Positions 48,550 to 56,265 are shown, counted from the first letter of the stretch. The stretch: DNA of 64,000 nucleotides from Apricaphanius iberus (GCA_028564705.1 JAPXFQ010001528.1:1-64000); one strand, 5' to 3'. The notes: generated by a model from the letters alone, not told the origin. Translations and numbers: made by a program.

Positions 48550-50653
48550 GCGGCGCTCGTTCCGAACAAACTATTAGCTCTAATCAGAATAGACAACTCG
48601 CTGGATTTAAGCATACTGTACTGCTAAGCTGAGGAAGCATAAATACCAGCACCATTTTTGTCTGTTGTTTATGAATCTTGTAAATAGAGCCAGTATTACA
48701 GTAGTGTTGCAGTTAGCCAATCAGAGTACAGAAACTTGCATGTCATTAATCTTACTGAGGAAGTACACGTCCACTCCAGCACTGAACTTGCATAAACTGA
48801 AATAGACTGGGAATACTTTTTTTTTTTTAAAGAAACCGTCTCAGACAGCATAATTTCATACCAGGGAACAGTTAAAAATGAATAAAAAAACAGTGAAGGT
48901 AGAACTTTAAACTTCAAGTGAACCATGAACATTTATAGTTGTATGTGAAAACTTGTCTTGGTCTGGAAAACCGATGTAAGATGTCACAGTGTGGGTGAGT
49001 TTGCTCAGGTCAGTAACTGCAGCTTCAGAAACACTCCAGGCCTAATTAGGCACCCATGGGTCACGGTGTAGGGTGTAGCCAATAATATCTGAGAGTTTCT
49101 GGTTAACCATTAAAAATAACACTGAGGCAAGGATCCCAGAAAAACACTGATCCTGATGGGGGCAGGTATCGGTCTCATTACAACACCCTCTGGGTCAAGG
49201 GGGTCACAAGAGATCACAGGGGGTCTATACAATGTTCTCTGTGGTTGGGAGGCTATAAAAAACATATTTGGAAATATGACATTTGCAACATTTCTAAAAT
49301 CCATTTAACGCACACAAACCTTTATGCAAAGTTTAGATTATGATACATCAAATATAATTATACTATGTTAAAAATAAATACTGCCTATTTTATAAAGCTG
49401 GTGACACATAGAGCAAAAAAAAATTATATATACTCATCTATCTTAACAATCAATCATTATCTTTCTAATGTATTGAGGTAAACCTATTAAACATTAAAAC
49501 ATAAATATAAAACAAATAAAACTGTGTGTAAGATATATCTGATGAATCAAAAACATAACAAAAGATGTTGTTTAACCAAGTATAAAACAACAAAATAAGA
49601 ACAAAAACCTACAACTGGTTTTTATGTTTTGCAAATAAAAGTTTGTTTTCAATTTTTAAATGATGTGGGTTGGTAGGATTTGGGATTGGGGGGACCTGGG
49701 TGGTGTTGGACACAGGAGAGAGGAAGGGTTGGGTGTCAAAGAAAAAGTTTGGGAAACAAGTGTCTTATCAACAGCATCATTCACACTAAAGGATGTGAGT
49801 TGAAGTTCACAAAATAGAGAAAGTTAAATGGCCTCTTATCGGTAATGGTGATCTTTATATAACTTATTTATGTATGTCATGGAAATCTGGGTGTCTGAGG
49901 GGCCTTGGATGAGACAATAAAACAAAAGTGTCAGCCATATTCGTACATAGTTTATTTTACGCACATGGAGGGTCTTGTACTGAGAACCCTAACGCGTCAG
50001 ACAGCTGCATGGGTTTTTATACTGTTTTAACCACACCTTACTACATCAAATGACTTCATCCATAATCAGGAAGAATAGGACAAACACCTCAGCCGTCAGC
50101 AATAAACAATCAGAATATAGATAAGAATAAGAGACATTTTTGTATAATGCTGAGAAAGACATTCACATGAGCTGTCATAAGTGTAACACCAGATAATGAT
50201 AAGAGCTGTCATAAGTCCAGATGAGATGTTTACATACAATTGGTTCTTGTTGGTACCTCAGAATAAGAACAGCTTTCTAAGAGCTGAGTAAGACAATTAA
50301 ACCTTTCTTAATGTCCCAGTATAATAATATTTTCTGTCACAATCAATATATATGATATATGATTTGCCTGTTTGTTTTCAATACCTACTCTGTCATTTTT
50401 AGCATCTTGTGCCTGTTAAGTAGTAGTGTAAATGTGTCAGTAGTAGTTTTTGTCCCAAATAAAAGCCATATGTTGATATATGTTGATTTCCTTGTCAGCA
50501 GTGACCAGGCCATACTGCGACTTCCTCCTGCGTCAGAAACATCCGTCCCTGGCCACTGCTCTGCCCCAGCAGCAGGTCTTCATGCTGGCCGAGCCCAAGC
50601 GGAAGACCACCTTCTGGCATAACATCGGGAGACTAACGCCTTTCAAGAAATAA
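16747..50653 (+). CDS. arhgef4: Rho guanine nucleotide exchange factor 4 (ASEF), last nine exons
   Basis: Nine exons (16747-16926, 17105-17305, 18737-18916, 19023-19255, 22516-22645, 22725-22856, 24391-24634, 27574-27651, 50499-50653) join in frame into 510 codons plus TAA. The product runs SH3, DH, PH, C-terminal tail ending [15 protein letters not shown] domains catalyse GDP release from Rho-family GTPases (CDC42/RAC for ASEF); the PH domain sits behind the DH and helps membrane and regulatory contacts; in ASEF the SH3 region takes part in autoinhibition relieved by APC. Similarity to vertebrate ARHGEF4 is very high, and choices such as [20 protein letters not shown] and [12 protein letters not shown] favour ARHGEF4 over paralogues SPATA13 and ARHGEF9. 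Human isoforms of about 690 residues have an N-terminal APC-binding part; that part is not in the window, so this model is 5'-incomplete. All introns are GT-AG. Confidence 0.95.
17105..17305 (+). CDS. arhgef4: arhgef4 exon: SH3 end, linker, start of DH
   Basis: 67 codons in phase 0, beginning LRVNQDEP. A variable acidic linker is followed by [20 protein letters not shown], the first conserved helix of the DH domain. The donor is GAG|GTCTGG, a weak match beyond GT; reading through it would add eight residues and a stop. The next exon restores the family sequence (ICEGYIKQC), which supports this boundary. Confidence 0.93.
17349..17963. mobile_element. MITE in arhgef4 intron 2 (615 bp)
   Basis: The ends ACCGTAATTTCCAGACTATAA (17349-17369) and its inverted copy (17943-17963) differ at one of 21 positions. 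There is no transposase. The family resembles a widespread vertebrate TIR element; the superfamily is not certain. Confidence 0.85.
18081..18317. repeat. Common teleost interspersed repeat, about 240 bp
   Basis: It starts TGGTAAATGGACTGAATTTA, continues with TATAGCGCTTTTCTAGTC and CATTCACCCACACATTC, and ends with TACTGAGCCACAGTTGCCC. I recognise this as a dispersed SINE-sized repeat abundant in fish introns. Confidence 0.75.
18374..18514. mobile_element. Small fold-back MITE (141 bp)
   Basis: The ends CTATGGAGCCCCTAAGG and its inverted copy at 18498-18514 differ at one of 17 bases. A second inverted pair inside (TTGGTTTCTT at 18418-18427 and AAGAAACCAA at 18488-18497) adds to the fold. Confidence 0.85.
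18737..18916 (+). CDS. arhgef4: arhgef4 exon: DH domain part 2
   Basis: 60 codons in phase 0 between acceptor CCGTCAG and donor CAT|GTAAGA. It encodes [37 protein letters not shown] and [13 protein letters not shown], the middle helices of the DH domain. Confidence 0.95.
19023..19255 (+). CDS. arhgef4: arhgef4 exon: DH domain part 3 (catalytic helix)
   Basis: 233 bp, entering in phase 0 after GATGTCTAG and leaving after two bases of a codon at CAG|GTGACT. It encodes [40 protein letters not shown] and [20 protein letters not shown]. The last is the most conserved DH helix, which contacts the GTPase. Confidence 0.96.
19256..22515. other. arhgef4 intron 4 (3.26 kb)
   Basis: Mostly A+T-rich unique-looking sequence without a recognisable element. 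It contains a short ATGATATAAT repeat near 20200 and four exact telomere-like hexamers at 21935-21958. An open frame of 115 codons on the minus strand (21218-21565) has no motif I recognise. Confidence 0.8.
21935..21958. repeat. Interstitial telomere-like run (GGGTTA)4
   Basis: Four perfect copies of the vertebrate telomere hexamer lie inside an intron, so this is an internal tract, not a chromosome end. Confidence 0.97.
22516..22645 (+). CDS. arhgef4: arhgef4 exon: end of DH domain
   Basis: 130 bp; the first base completes a codon with the preceding exon. It encodes [20 protein letters not shown] then [20 protein letters not shown], the last DH helix running into the PH domain. The donor GAG|GTTTGA is weak, but the 79-bp intron that follows ends in GTGCAG and the next exon continues the family sequence. 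Confidence 0.95.
22725..22856 (+). CDS. arhgef4: arhgef4 exon: PH domain part 1
   Basis: 44 codons in phase 0: [20 protein letters not shown], then [18 protein letters not shown]. These are the first beta strands of the PH domain. The donor is AAG|GTACTC. Confidence 0.95.
22857..24390. other. arhgef4 intron 6
   Basis: No element identified. There is a purine-rich GACATGAGGGGACA-type imperfect repeat at about 23395-23462 and a small hairpin with 13-bp arms at 24249-24289 (GGGGACATCAGCT and its inverted copy, 15-nt loop). Confidence 0.7.
24391..24634 (+). CDS. arhgef4: arhgef4 exon: PH domain part 2
   Basis: 244 bp starting after GTCATTTTAG and ending one base into a codon at ACAG|GTTTGA. It encodes [57 protein letters not shown] and [14 protein letters not shown]. 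The Trp in QRWLRAF is the nearly invariant residue of the PH C-terminal helix. Confidence 0.95.
24842..25183. mobile_element. hAT-type remnant in intron 7
   Basis: The right end (GGAAATGAGTTTGACATCTCTG, about 25157-25180) is the inverted form of the CAGGGGTGTCAAACTCATTT terminal sequence of a widespread hAT family. The interior CCATTGATGCGGCCCTCTAA fits too. The left terminus is not clear. Confidence 0.6.
25186..26000 (+). pseudogene. L1-type LINE reverse-transcriptase fragment
   Basis: In successive frames the + strand gives [20 protein letters not shown] (RT motif B region), [20 protein letters not shown] (motif C with FADN in place of FADD), a degraded thumb, and [15 protein letters not shown] with [13 protein letters not shown], typical of the region downstream of L1 RT. 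A trinucleotide AAT tract at about 25306-25347 has expanded inside it. Stops and shifts abound. Confidence 0.75.
25306..25347. repeat. (AAT)n microsatellite
   Basis: About 14 near-perfect AAT/ATA units, lying within the L1 fragment and splitting its RT frame. Confidence 0.95.
26564..27152. mobile_element. Possible MITE in intron 7
   Basis: CTTTAAAGGGCCTATATATG at the left and TCATAGTTGCTTTAAG at the right are weak inverted matches bounding a moderately G+C-rich insert within A+T-rich intron. The boundary and family are uncertain. Confidence 0.3.
27574..27651 (+). CDS. arhgef4: arhgef4 exon: post-PH linker
   Basis: 78 bp joining in phase with the preceding exon: [20 protein letters not shown] then AGKPK. 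It ends one base into a codon at AAAG|GTATGT, a strong donor. The 22.8-kb intron follows. Confidence 0.93.
27652..28379. other. Start of arhgef4 intron 8
   Basis: Unremarkable A+T-rich intron. The last part (about 28240-28379) may belong to the Harbinger element that follows. No other element recognised. Confidence 0.5.
28410..29400 (+). pseudogene. PIF/Harbinger transposase pseudogene (two exons)
   Basis: Exon 1 starts [20 protein letters not shown] and, after a frameshift near 28500, continues [20 protein letters not shown], a stop, and [17 protein letters not shown], ending at a GTAAGT donor (28685). Exon 2 begins after TTGCAG at 29047: [45 protein letters not shown], a TGA at 29225-29227, then [20 protein letters not shown] with the first catalytic Asp (GAT 29258-29260). 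It breaks off near 29400 where a different repeat begins, so the other catalytic residues are missing. It lies in sense in arhgef4 intron 8. Confidence 0.88.
29401..29700. repeat. CGGGAC-rich repeat, hAT-end-like
   Basis: GGATTCCTGCAGGATTCCCG, CGGGACGGGAG, GATCGGGACGGGAC and GGGTCGGGACAGGAG recur here. Such G-rich subterminal arrays occur at one end of some fish hAT elements. No transposase or second end is visible. Confidence 0.45.
29701..31442. other. Intron 8 stretch without recognised elements
   Basis: Open frames here (for instance 29973-30375, minus) have no familiar motif. I see no gene. Confidence 0.5.
31772..32640 (-). pseudogene. L2 LINE RT palm and C-terminal part
   Basis: The minus strand gives [18 protein letters not shown], then [20 protein letters not shown] with both motif C Asp residues (32523-32528), [40 protein letters not shown], and finally [20 protein letters not shown] and [20 protein letters not shown]. 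The last two blocks are typical of the C-terminal part of L2/CR1 proteins. Frames change at several points. Confidence 0.85.
32756..33941 (-). pseudogene. L2 LINE endonuclease end and linker (304-codon ORF)
   Basis: The frame 33670-32756 is open for 304 codons. It holds [20 protein letters not shown] and VSDHYCVFF, the SDH catalytic block of an APE-type endonuclease, then [27 protein letters not shown], and finally [20 protein letters not shown], the entry to RT. Upstream (33941-33747, another frame) is [13 protein letters not shown] from the middle of the endonuclease; the part between, with the GDFN block, is deleted. Confidence 0.88.
33990..34480 (-). pseudogene. L2 LINE ORF1 esterase (SGNH) domain
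   Basis: The minus strand reads [20 protein letters not shown] (block I with the catalytic Ser), [20 protein letters not shown] (block III with GTND) and, in another frame, [19 protein letters not shown] (block V with Asp and His). All three blocks of an SGNH esterase are present. ORF1 esterases are known in CR1/L2 LINEs such as zebrafish ZfL2; their exact role in retrotransposition is debated. One frameshift lies between blocks III and V near 34170. More N-terminal ORF1 sequence probably extends to 35161. Confidence 0.8.
35346..36100 (+). pseudogene. Fragment of a LINE with restriction-like endonuclease
   Basis: The + strand gives [20 protein letters not shown], then, after stops, [32 protein letters not shown], and from 35746 [40 protein letters not shown] and [18 protein letters not shown]. 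The PDIVVVD...EDVAI pattern is the PD-(D/E)xK core of the C-terminal endonuclease of the R2/R4/NeSL-type LINEs. The zinc-finger block usually preceding it is degraded. Which clade is uncertain. Confidence 0.75.
36136..37494 (-). mobile_element. Tc1-like transposon lacking its left inverted repeat
   Basis: The right end is intact: the minus strand starts CAGTCGTGGCCAAAAGTTTT, preceded by TA (37495-37496). The left side stops near 36136 within 3' UTR-like sequence, so the second inverted repeat is gone. This Tc1 family is very common in fish and lampreys. Confidence 0.9.
36202..37162 (-). pseudogene. Tc1 transposase pseudogene in arhgef4 intron 8
   Basis: Start ATG is at 37162-37160 ([12 protein letters not shown], then a shift). 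It continues [20 protein letters not shown] with [12 protein letters not shown] (helix-turn-helix), [40 protein letters not shown], then [20 protein letters not shown] with RFSHDASF where the family has FSDE, so the first catalytic Asp is replaced by His or shifted. The third block [20 protein letters not shown] is intact. The last residues are replaced by MPFKCMKCL, because a deletion of roughly 90 bp joins the end of the gene to its 3' UTR. Confidence 0.9.
37504..38021. mobile_element. Tc1-derived MITE (518 bp) with TA target site
   Basis: Flanked by TA on both sides (37502-37503, 38022-38023). The left end CAGACCAATAGTTTGGACAC and the right end GTGTCCAAACATTTAGTCTG are inverted copies, extending inward through CACCTTCTCATTCA and its complement. 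The interior is a shortened antisense trace of a Tc1 gene without a usable frame. Confidence 0.9.
38046..38331 (+). repeat. LINE 3'-end repeat with TTGAA tail
   Basis: It contains GGCAGATAACCGCTTGTGCT, TGCCGGAGGTTTCTTCCTGT, TAAAAGGGAGTTTTTCCTTC and TAAAGTGCCTTGAGATGACA, and ends in a GAATTGAATTGAATT tail. The same family recurs in inverted orientation at about 55581-55908. It looks like the 3' end of an L2/CR1-type LINE. Confidence 0.75.
38333..38373. repeat. (TA)n microsatellite
   Basis: About 18 TA units following the LINE tail. Confidence 0.97.
38374..38470. mobile_element. Single end of a mariner/Tc1-type element
   Basis: CTGCTCACAAAAATTAAAGG followed by AACACTTTAAAGAAACACAA is a familiar fish mariner-type terminus. 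No second end follows. Confidence 0.5.
38711..38780. repeat. (TA)n microsatellite
   Basis: A second, longer run of about 30 TA/AT units. Between this and 39500 I see no recognisable element. Confidence 0.97.
39692..43163 (-). mobile_element. Possible decayed retroviral-like or LTR element
   Basis: On the minus strand there are three loosely connected pieces. 43163-42891 is a 90-codon frame containing [20 protein letters not shown]. 41604-41224 is a Pro/Gln-rich 126-codon frame. 40102-39917 is a 61-codon frame with a single membrane segment ([20 protein letters not shown]) followed by a short basic tail. This would fit gag-like then envelope-tail-like sequence with pol deleted, but I recognise no protease, RT or integrase, and I found no LTR pair. 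Treat as a weak hypothesis. Confidence 0.25.
43164..44540. other. Intron 8 stretch with a 132-bp tandem duplication
   Basis: A+T-rich, no gene. Two imperfect copies of about 130 bp lie at 44036-44165 and 44168-44305; ATGTCTTGAACATTAAGTTT at 44081 corresponds to ATGTTTTGAACCTTACATTT at 44213. Confidence 0.65.
44541..46561 (-). pseudogene. L1-clade LINE ORF2 fragment (endonuclease and part of RT)
   Basis: From 46561 the minus strand reads [40 protein letters not shown] and [19 protein letters not shown]. It then continues in the 279-codon frame 46302-45463: [47 protein letters not shown] and [10 protein letters not shown]. This is an APE-type endonuclease, but the catalytic QETH reads QGTH (46436-46438) and SDH reads SNH (45859-45861). 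A linker follows, and 44844-44554 gives [20 protein letters not shown] (RT motif A) and [16 protein letters not shown]. Motif C and everything 3' of it are missing. Confidence 0.88.
46562..48519. other. Intron 8 stretch without recognised elements
   Basis: No gene or element that I can name; short frames such as 47679-47867 (minus) have no motif. A G+C-richer patch lies near 48390-48500. Confidence 0.5.
48520..48547. repeat. (GT)n microsatellite
   Basis: About 13 GT units ending in GTGCGG. Confidence 0.97.
48548..49874. other. Intron 8 stretch without recognised elements
   Basis: A+T-rich intron. I see no gene. Confidence 0.5.
49875..50341 (-). mobile_element. Solo-LTR-like block
   Basis: On the minus strand the block begins TGTGACAGAAAATATTATTA and ends CCAGATTTCCATGACA. 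It has a TATA-like CAGTATAAAAACCC (50011-50024) and, about 60 bp on, an AATAAA (49951-49956) as in the U3-R-U5 order of retroviral LTRs. No internal genes adjoin it, and no clear target duplication was found, so the ends are approximate. Confidence 0.45.
50499..50653 (+). CDS. arhgef4: arhgef4 terminal coding exon
   Basis: It begins after CCTTGTCAG and completes the codon split across the 22.8-kb intron. It encodes [38 protein letters not shown] and [13 protein letters not shown], then TAA at 50651-50653. The AEPKRK and RLTPFKK blocks are shared with ARHGEF4, SPATA13 and ARHGEF9 C-termini, which makes the join secure despite the distance. Confidence 0.95.
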
Positions 50654-51500
50654 AAAACAACCAGGAAGTTATAGAGAAAGAGAAGAGCTCCTTGCTCGTG
50701 CCTGCATAGACCCTTTCCAATGATTCCTCTTTTCTTTCCTATGTATAACCTTTCCTTGATGGCTTTATGGACTTGTATAAATAGAGTGGACTATAATAAG
50801 AGGGATATACTTTTTTGGAAGCACTTTATTGTTTGGATAACAATCAGACATGAGAATGGTCTCCTGAGACGTGGGGTTAAGCATGGAGAGGGAACTCTTG
50901 CCTAATATACTTCTGCTCCTTAAGAAAAAGATGGACTGGTGTTATTACTACTGTCCTGCTGCACATTAGTGTGGGACTCTTGGCTGAGCTGCCTCTGTGA
51001 AAAAGTTGCCTGTCAACAAAACTGTGTTATTTATCTTCACACATCTGTGCTTTTGTTTTATGATTTAACACAACTGGCCAACTTCTAATTGTGTGAAATG
51101 GTCGGATTTCATATTTTTATGCTTGTTCTGTGTCTGCTTTACAAAAAAGGGGGACATTTGTTGGAGAATAGACTTCTTTGTGTTTTCCTCTATGCTAATG
51201 TATAGTTTCAGGATCATTTTTAACTTGTTTTAAATATTCTGTGGACTTTGTGTGTAGCTTTGGTTTCCAGATACGTTAACACTTAGTCCAGCTCAAAGAT
51301 TAGGATTTTTCTTTCCAAGGTCAGAAGCCCAGGGGAACCAACACAACATTCCTTCAGTCTGACCCTTGACCTCTCCCACATCACTGAAAGAAAACCAGCC
51401 ACTATATTTTCTTTTTATCTCATTTTATTTGGTTTACATGGTGCCATCTGAGATGTGACATGCATAGATATAATCAAACAATACTGTGAATATGTGTTTT
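50654..51500 (+). other. arhgef4: Probable arhgef4 3' UTR
   Basis: Non-coding sequence directly after the stop codon. I see no canonical AATAAA up to about 51900, so the polyadenylation site is not placed and the end given is a guess. Confidence 0.5.
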
Positions 51501-51973
51501 TTTATATCTCTGACCAGTTGCTGATGTAATTAACACGACAGACAGATGATAGAACCAGAGAACGTCTAAAAAAGAGAGAAGTGCCACTCTCACTGAACTT
51601 CCGGATTCTGAACTGGTTGCAGTTCTACTCTGGTTCCATATGAGGGTGCTCTCATGATGAGTGCAGAATGAATGAAGGTATATGGAGCAATACCCCTCAA
51701 AATCCACTTTTCTCAGGATATAATTTTTGTTCCGGCAATTTGAATATTGTATTTGAAAGTAGATGCAAAGAAATGACACATTGGTGGGTGTTAAGATTTT
51801 TTTATAGTCACTGACGTCATACACATCGTACGACCAGAGGTATTGCTTTATGGCAGTCCTTGTGTTTCCTTTTAAACTTCACAGTACTTACATAACCATA
51901 GGCAGATAACAGAGCAACCCAAAAAAATGTATTACATTGAAAAAAAAAAATAACTTGGGCAAAAAAGTCTGTC

Positions 51974-52458
51974 TTAAAGGCACAGTGTGTAATTTTCGGC
52001 CAGCAGGGGGCAGTGCATATTTAAATTATCACAAGCATGTGGTATCTGTGTCTTCAAGTAAGAAACTCAACAACAGAGGTCCAACTAGTGCTGCTTTCAA
52101 ACGCTCAATTCCCTGTGAATGATGTATTTGCAGCAACATGACGAGCACATCAGCACATTTCATCGCTTGGAACTAGCAAAGAGGTAAAAATGTATTTTGA
52201 GGGGAAATCAGTGTTTTAATAGCGGGCTTGTTCTGTGCGCTTTGTCCGTCCGGGCTCTTGTAGAAGTAAAGACGTCATCTAATATGGCTTTCCCCTGAAA
52301 AGAGGACCTGCGCCTATGTATTTTAAAACAGATTTTTAAAGTCATATTTTACAATATTGCCAATATTTAGCAATTAATGTGCTTTATGTAATTATTAAAT
52401 AGTATTTTAATGGATATTTTCAAAGATGTACTGCAAAAACTACACACGGTCACTTTAA
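51974..52458. mobile_element. MITE downstream of arhgef4 (485 bp)
   Basis: The ends TTAAAGGCACAGTGTGTAAT and the inverted right end TTAAAGTGACCGTGTGTAGT agree at most positions over 23 bp. The outermost TTAA may be the target site, as for piggyBac- or Kolobok-type elements. No transposase. Confidence 0.65.
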
Positions 52459-53916
52459 CATTCTGGTACCACTTCGGATGCCACGATGCCGTCAAGCGGT
52501 ACATCTGGTTGTAATCAGTCCTTCACTGACCAATCAGCGGTCATTAGCAAAATGCTAGCGAATTATGGGCAACAAAAACTCAACATGTAAGAAAATGAAA
52601 GGACATAAGTATTCAACTTTCTTCCTATAATCCATGTTGAACTTGCAAAACCTACAATCAAATCTTAGATTTCTTAACGGCAATCGGGTGAAACAGACAA
52701 ATTTAGCCCTCTAGCTTCATTGACTACCATTCATCTTTCAGTCATGGCGATCGCCCCCAGTGGAACTCTGGTGGAACTGCAACCAAAATTCCTTACAATG
52801 GGACTTAGAGAGTGGCAAGGCTCTCCTAGAACGGCTCTGATATTACCATACACTCCCACTGATTCTTTTATCTAGCAGTGCTCCTAGTACCCTGTGTTCC
52901 TGCTGCTTTTAGCTGGACTGTAGGAGAATCCCCCATCTGATGCAGCTATGTCAGCGCTTTCAGTGAAATGTACGACTTTATGTTCAAATGTTCTAAAATA
53001 TTAAACATTCCTTACCTGAAAAATGGAAAACATGAGTAGAGTTCATAATCAACTCACATTTATTTTACATCTTACCTTTTTTCACAAGGAAAAGTGTCTC
53101 AGTTGGTGCTGGAGTCGACAAAAGTTTATTACATATTCCAGGTATCTATTGCTGGGTGAGTTTGAAGCCTTTACATGGAATATTCTAGAAATTCTTACAT
53201 TTGTGATTTATTTGTCGTTCAAAACACCTAACACCAAAAATGTGTCGTTAGCCTATCGTAGTACTGTGTTTACTTTGAACTAAGGGTATTGTGAGTTATA
53301 ATAAATATTAGTTATAGATGATTGCCCTGTATTATTTTAAAGAACTAAAACATTATATGCAAAACCAAACAAAAAATCATTTTTTTCCCACATATTATAA
53401 AAGAAAATCTCCCTTTCAAATTGCTTTTGCAGTCAAATTCAGCCCCAAAAAATGTATCATACAGAGAGCTGCAGCAGTAAACCCTTCTAGACATCTCAGT
53501 GACTGTCAGTTTTTTGCTCCCATGTTGCTGCAGCCTTCCATCTGGACTGCTTCACCAAAAATGAGCAAAGTTTTCTTCCTAAATTAAAATCTGAATAGAT
53601 ACACAGAGGAAAGAAACTAAATAAATTGCGTAACAACCCGTCAACAACCTCTCACTTTGCTTCTTCTGATTTATTTAAATGTTATTGAGTAAGCAGCCAA
53701 CACTAGTTCCCGCTAGCTTGCATCTTTTCATTGTTTCTGATGAGACTGTGCAGTGCTCATCAGCGTACACTGACCTAACTTTAAGAAAAGTTATATTTCT
53801 GATTCATAAAACACGACTCCGTCTGCATGTTCCTGCACTACAGAACACTTTAAAATAAATCTCTAGAGCTACAAGTGGACGTTATACATTTTTTAAACGT
53901 TGCAATTTTGAATCAA
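52459..53916. other. Gene-free stretch
   Basis: A+T-rich, with only short open frames that carry no motif. Nothing recognised. Confidence 0.55.
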
Positions 53917-54246
53917 TTCAATTCAAAAATACTTTATTGATCCCAGAGGGCAATTCAGTGTTGTAGCTCATAACTAATTAATTATTCAGGGAGTTGTTGT
54001 AGACCATAAGGCTGTGGGGAGAAAAGATTTCCTGTAGCGGTCTGTGTTGCAGCAAAACTGAAGAAGCCTCTGACTGAAGATACTCTGTTGCTGTAGGATA
54101 GTCTGATGAAGAGGATGCTAAGGGTTGTTCATAATCTTTTTAATTTGAATGAATAATAAATAACCTTCTCTGCATCATTATCTCCAGTTGTTCCACAGTC
54201 GTCCCCAGAACAGAACCAGCCTTCTGTATCAGGTTGTTGAGCCGTT

Positions 54247-55588
54247 TTAAGCCCCTGACTCTGATGCTGCTACCCCAACAGATGATGAACAGACTTGTAG
54301 AAGGTTTGCAGCATCTTGCTCAATCACTTCCACTTCTTCTCCCGTGATAGAGACAGTCTTTGACTTCTCCCTTTTTCTTCTGAAATCTACAATCATCTCC
54401 TTTGTTTTGTTCACATTCAAGGTAAAATGATTGTTTCCACACCATGCCACAAAGCACACCACCAGCTCTCTGTATTCAGCTTCTTCTCCATCTCTGATAC
54501 ACCCGACAAATGCAGAGTTGTCTAAGTATTTCTGCAGATGACAGGTTTCTGTCTTATACTCAAAGTCTGATAGTACAGAGTGAAAAAGAATGGTGAGACT
54601 ACAGTCCCTTGTGGTGCTCCTGTGCTGCTGACAGGCTGGTTTGACAAACAGTCCAGTGAGATGACAGTGAGTTGGTTGAAGCAGGTTGATGATGGCATCT
54701 TCAACACCAACTCCATGGCGATAAGCAAACTGCAGGGGGTCCTGATAGGTTATAGTTTGCTTACTCAGGTGGGGCAACAAGAGTCTCTCCAGGACCTTCA
54801 TGATGTGGAATGTCAGGGCAACAGGTCTGTAGTCATTGATGACTGATGGGTGAGTTTTCTTTGGAACTGGAACAAGGCAGGATGTCTTCCACAACACTGG
54901 AACCTTCTCCTGGGTCAGGCTAAGGTTGAAGAGGTGCTGCAGAATCCCACAGAGCTGCTCTGCACAGGTCTTCAGGACTCTGGGGCTGATACCATCTGGA
55001 CCTGCAGCCTTGTTCCGGTTCAGTTTCTCCAACTGCCTCTTCACCTGATTTCTAGAGACAGACAGGTGGGAGAGTGAGATAAAGGGGGTAGCAGCATCTC
55101 CTGACTTGCTTGAAGACATGGTTGTGAACATAGAACAGTTCATGACTGAGGTGTGATAGGACAGGTGTGGGTCAGAGGAGAGTGGGGTGTCTCTTTGCCT
55201 GCAAACACGCGAGGAGGATGCTGAGCTTGCTCCTGAACTGAACCTAATGAAGAATGTGTTCATTTCATTGGCTCTATCAGGACTTCCATCTATCCAGTCC
55301 TTCCTGTGCTTAAAGCCTGTGATCTTTTTCATTCCAGACCAGACATTTCTGATATTGTTCCACCGTAGTTTGCTCTCCAGCTTCTTCCTGTAAGGAGCTT
55401 TCAGTCATGGCATTGATGTCCTCTCCATGTGGCAGGCAGAGTCGTCCAGTTTGTGGACTCAAAACCACCCTGCAGGGCTTCTTCAGCTTCATGTGACCAT
55501 TTTCTAACAGTTTTCTATATTGGAGGTTTCCTCTGAACAAGTGGTTTATATTCAGAGCAGAGCAGAGAAAGACTAGATTATGATTCAA
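54247..55588 (-). pseudogene. Rex1-type reverse transcriptase pseudogene
   Basis: A 361-codon frame (55332-54247) holds VKRQLEKLNRNKAAGPDGIS, PRVLKTCAEQLCGILQHLFN, VPVLWKTSCLVPVPKKTHPS and DYRPVALTFHIMKVLERLLL (RT fingers). Then comes a short-cut at FAYRHGVGVEDAIINLL: the family's motif A region is deleted. STGAPQGTVVSPFFFTLY (motif B) lies in a different frame. Motif C reads HLQKYLDNSAFVGC, so the second catalytic Asp is Asn (54517-54522), followed by NNHFTLNVNKTKEMIVDFRR. Upstream pieces (55588-55310) contain HNLVFL and LPHGEDINAMTES. Confidence 0.88.
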
Positions 55589-55908
55589 TTCAATTCACTT
55601 TTATTCATATAGCACCAATTCACAACAAATGTCATCTAAAGGCACTTTACAACAAAAGTCATTTCAATACAATTATAGAAACATTCCAATCAGTTAAAAG
55701 TTTTCTGTGTAAGGAATCCAAGCAGATTGGGATGAGTCATCAACATGATGTTGTGCCCGGATCATGCAGACTCCAACCACAGCAATTCCTCAGCAATCCC
55801 TCACACTGAGCAAGCATGTAGTGACAGTGGAGATGAAAACCCCCCCTTTAAGTTGAAGAAACATCTGGGAGAACCAGGCTCAGTACAAGACGTCATCTGC
55901 CTCGACCA
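55581..55908 (-). repeat. LINE 3'-end repeat inserted in the Rex1-type LINE
   Basis: This is the reverse-oriented sibling of 38046-38331: TTCAATTCAATTCACTTTTA tail, then the complement of TGAGGGATTGCTGAG, and near the right the complement of TGAGCCTGGTTCTGCCGG and GGCAGATAA. ATGAT occurs on both sides and may be a short target duplication. Confidence 0.75.
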
Positions 55909-56265
55909 TGATCTGATTGTCCCAGAGGAGGTCTTGGTTTTGACATATAAGCATCCTTTACATTTGCATAAAACAAATCCAAGGTCTTGTTTTCTCTTGT
56001 GGAGCAGCCGACAAACTGTTGAAATGTTGGAAGTGTAGAAGAGAGCGAGGCATGATTAAAATCACCACATATTGCCACAAATGCATTGGGGTGCTGGGTC
56101 TGTAGTGACAACAGAACCGATGACATCACATGCATGGTCGGCAACGGCTGAAGGTGGAATGTAAACAACTGCCAAAATAACATTGGTGAACTCTCTTGGT
56201 AAATAATATGGACGTAAGCTTACTACCAAGGGTTCAATATCTGAGCTGCAGAGACGACACTTCAC
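55893..56265 (-). pseudogene. Rex1-type endonuclease fragment
   Basis: In two frames: VVSLRPYYLPREFTNVILAV, VYIPPSA, then LQTQHPNAFVAICGDFNHAS, LSSTLPTFQQFVGCSTRENK, TLDLFYANVKDAY and PPLGQSDH. GDFN and SDH are catalytic blocks of APE-type endonucleases. The N-terminal part with QETK is not present. Confidence 0.85.

Noticed and set aside
16747..50653. Assignment to SPATA13 or ARHGEF9 instead of ARHGEF4
   Set aside because: Exons 19023-19255 and 22516-22856 follow the ARHGEF4 version at positions where the paralogues differ (for example KMIDISLDG and [11 protein letters not shown]).
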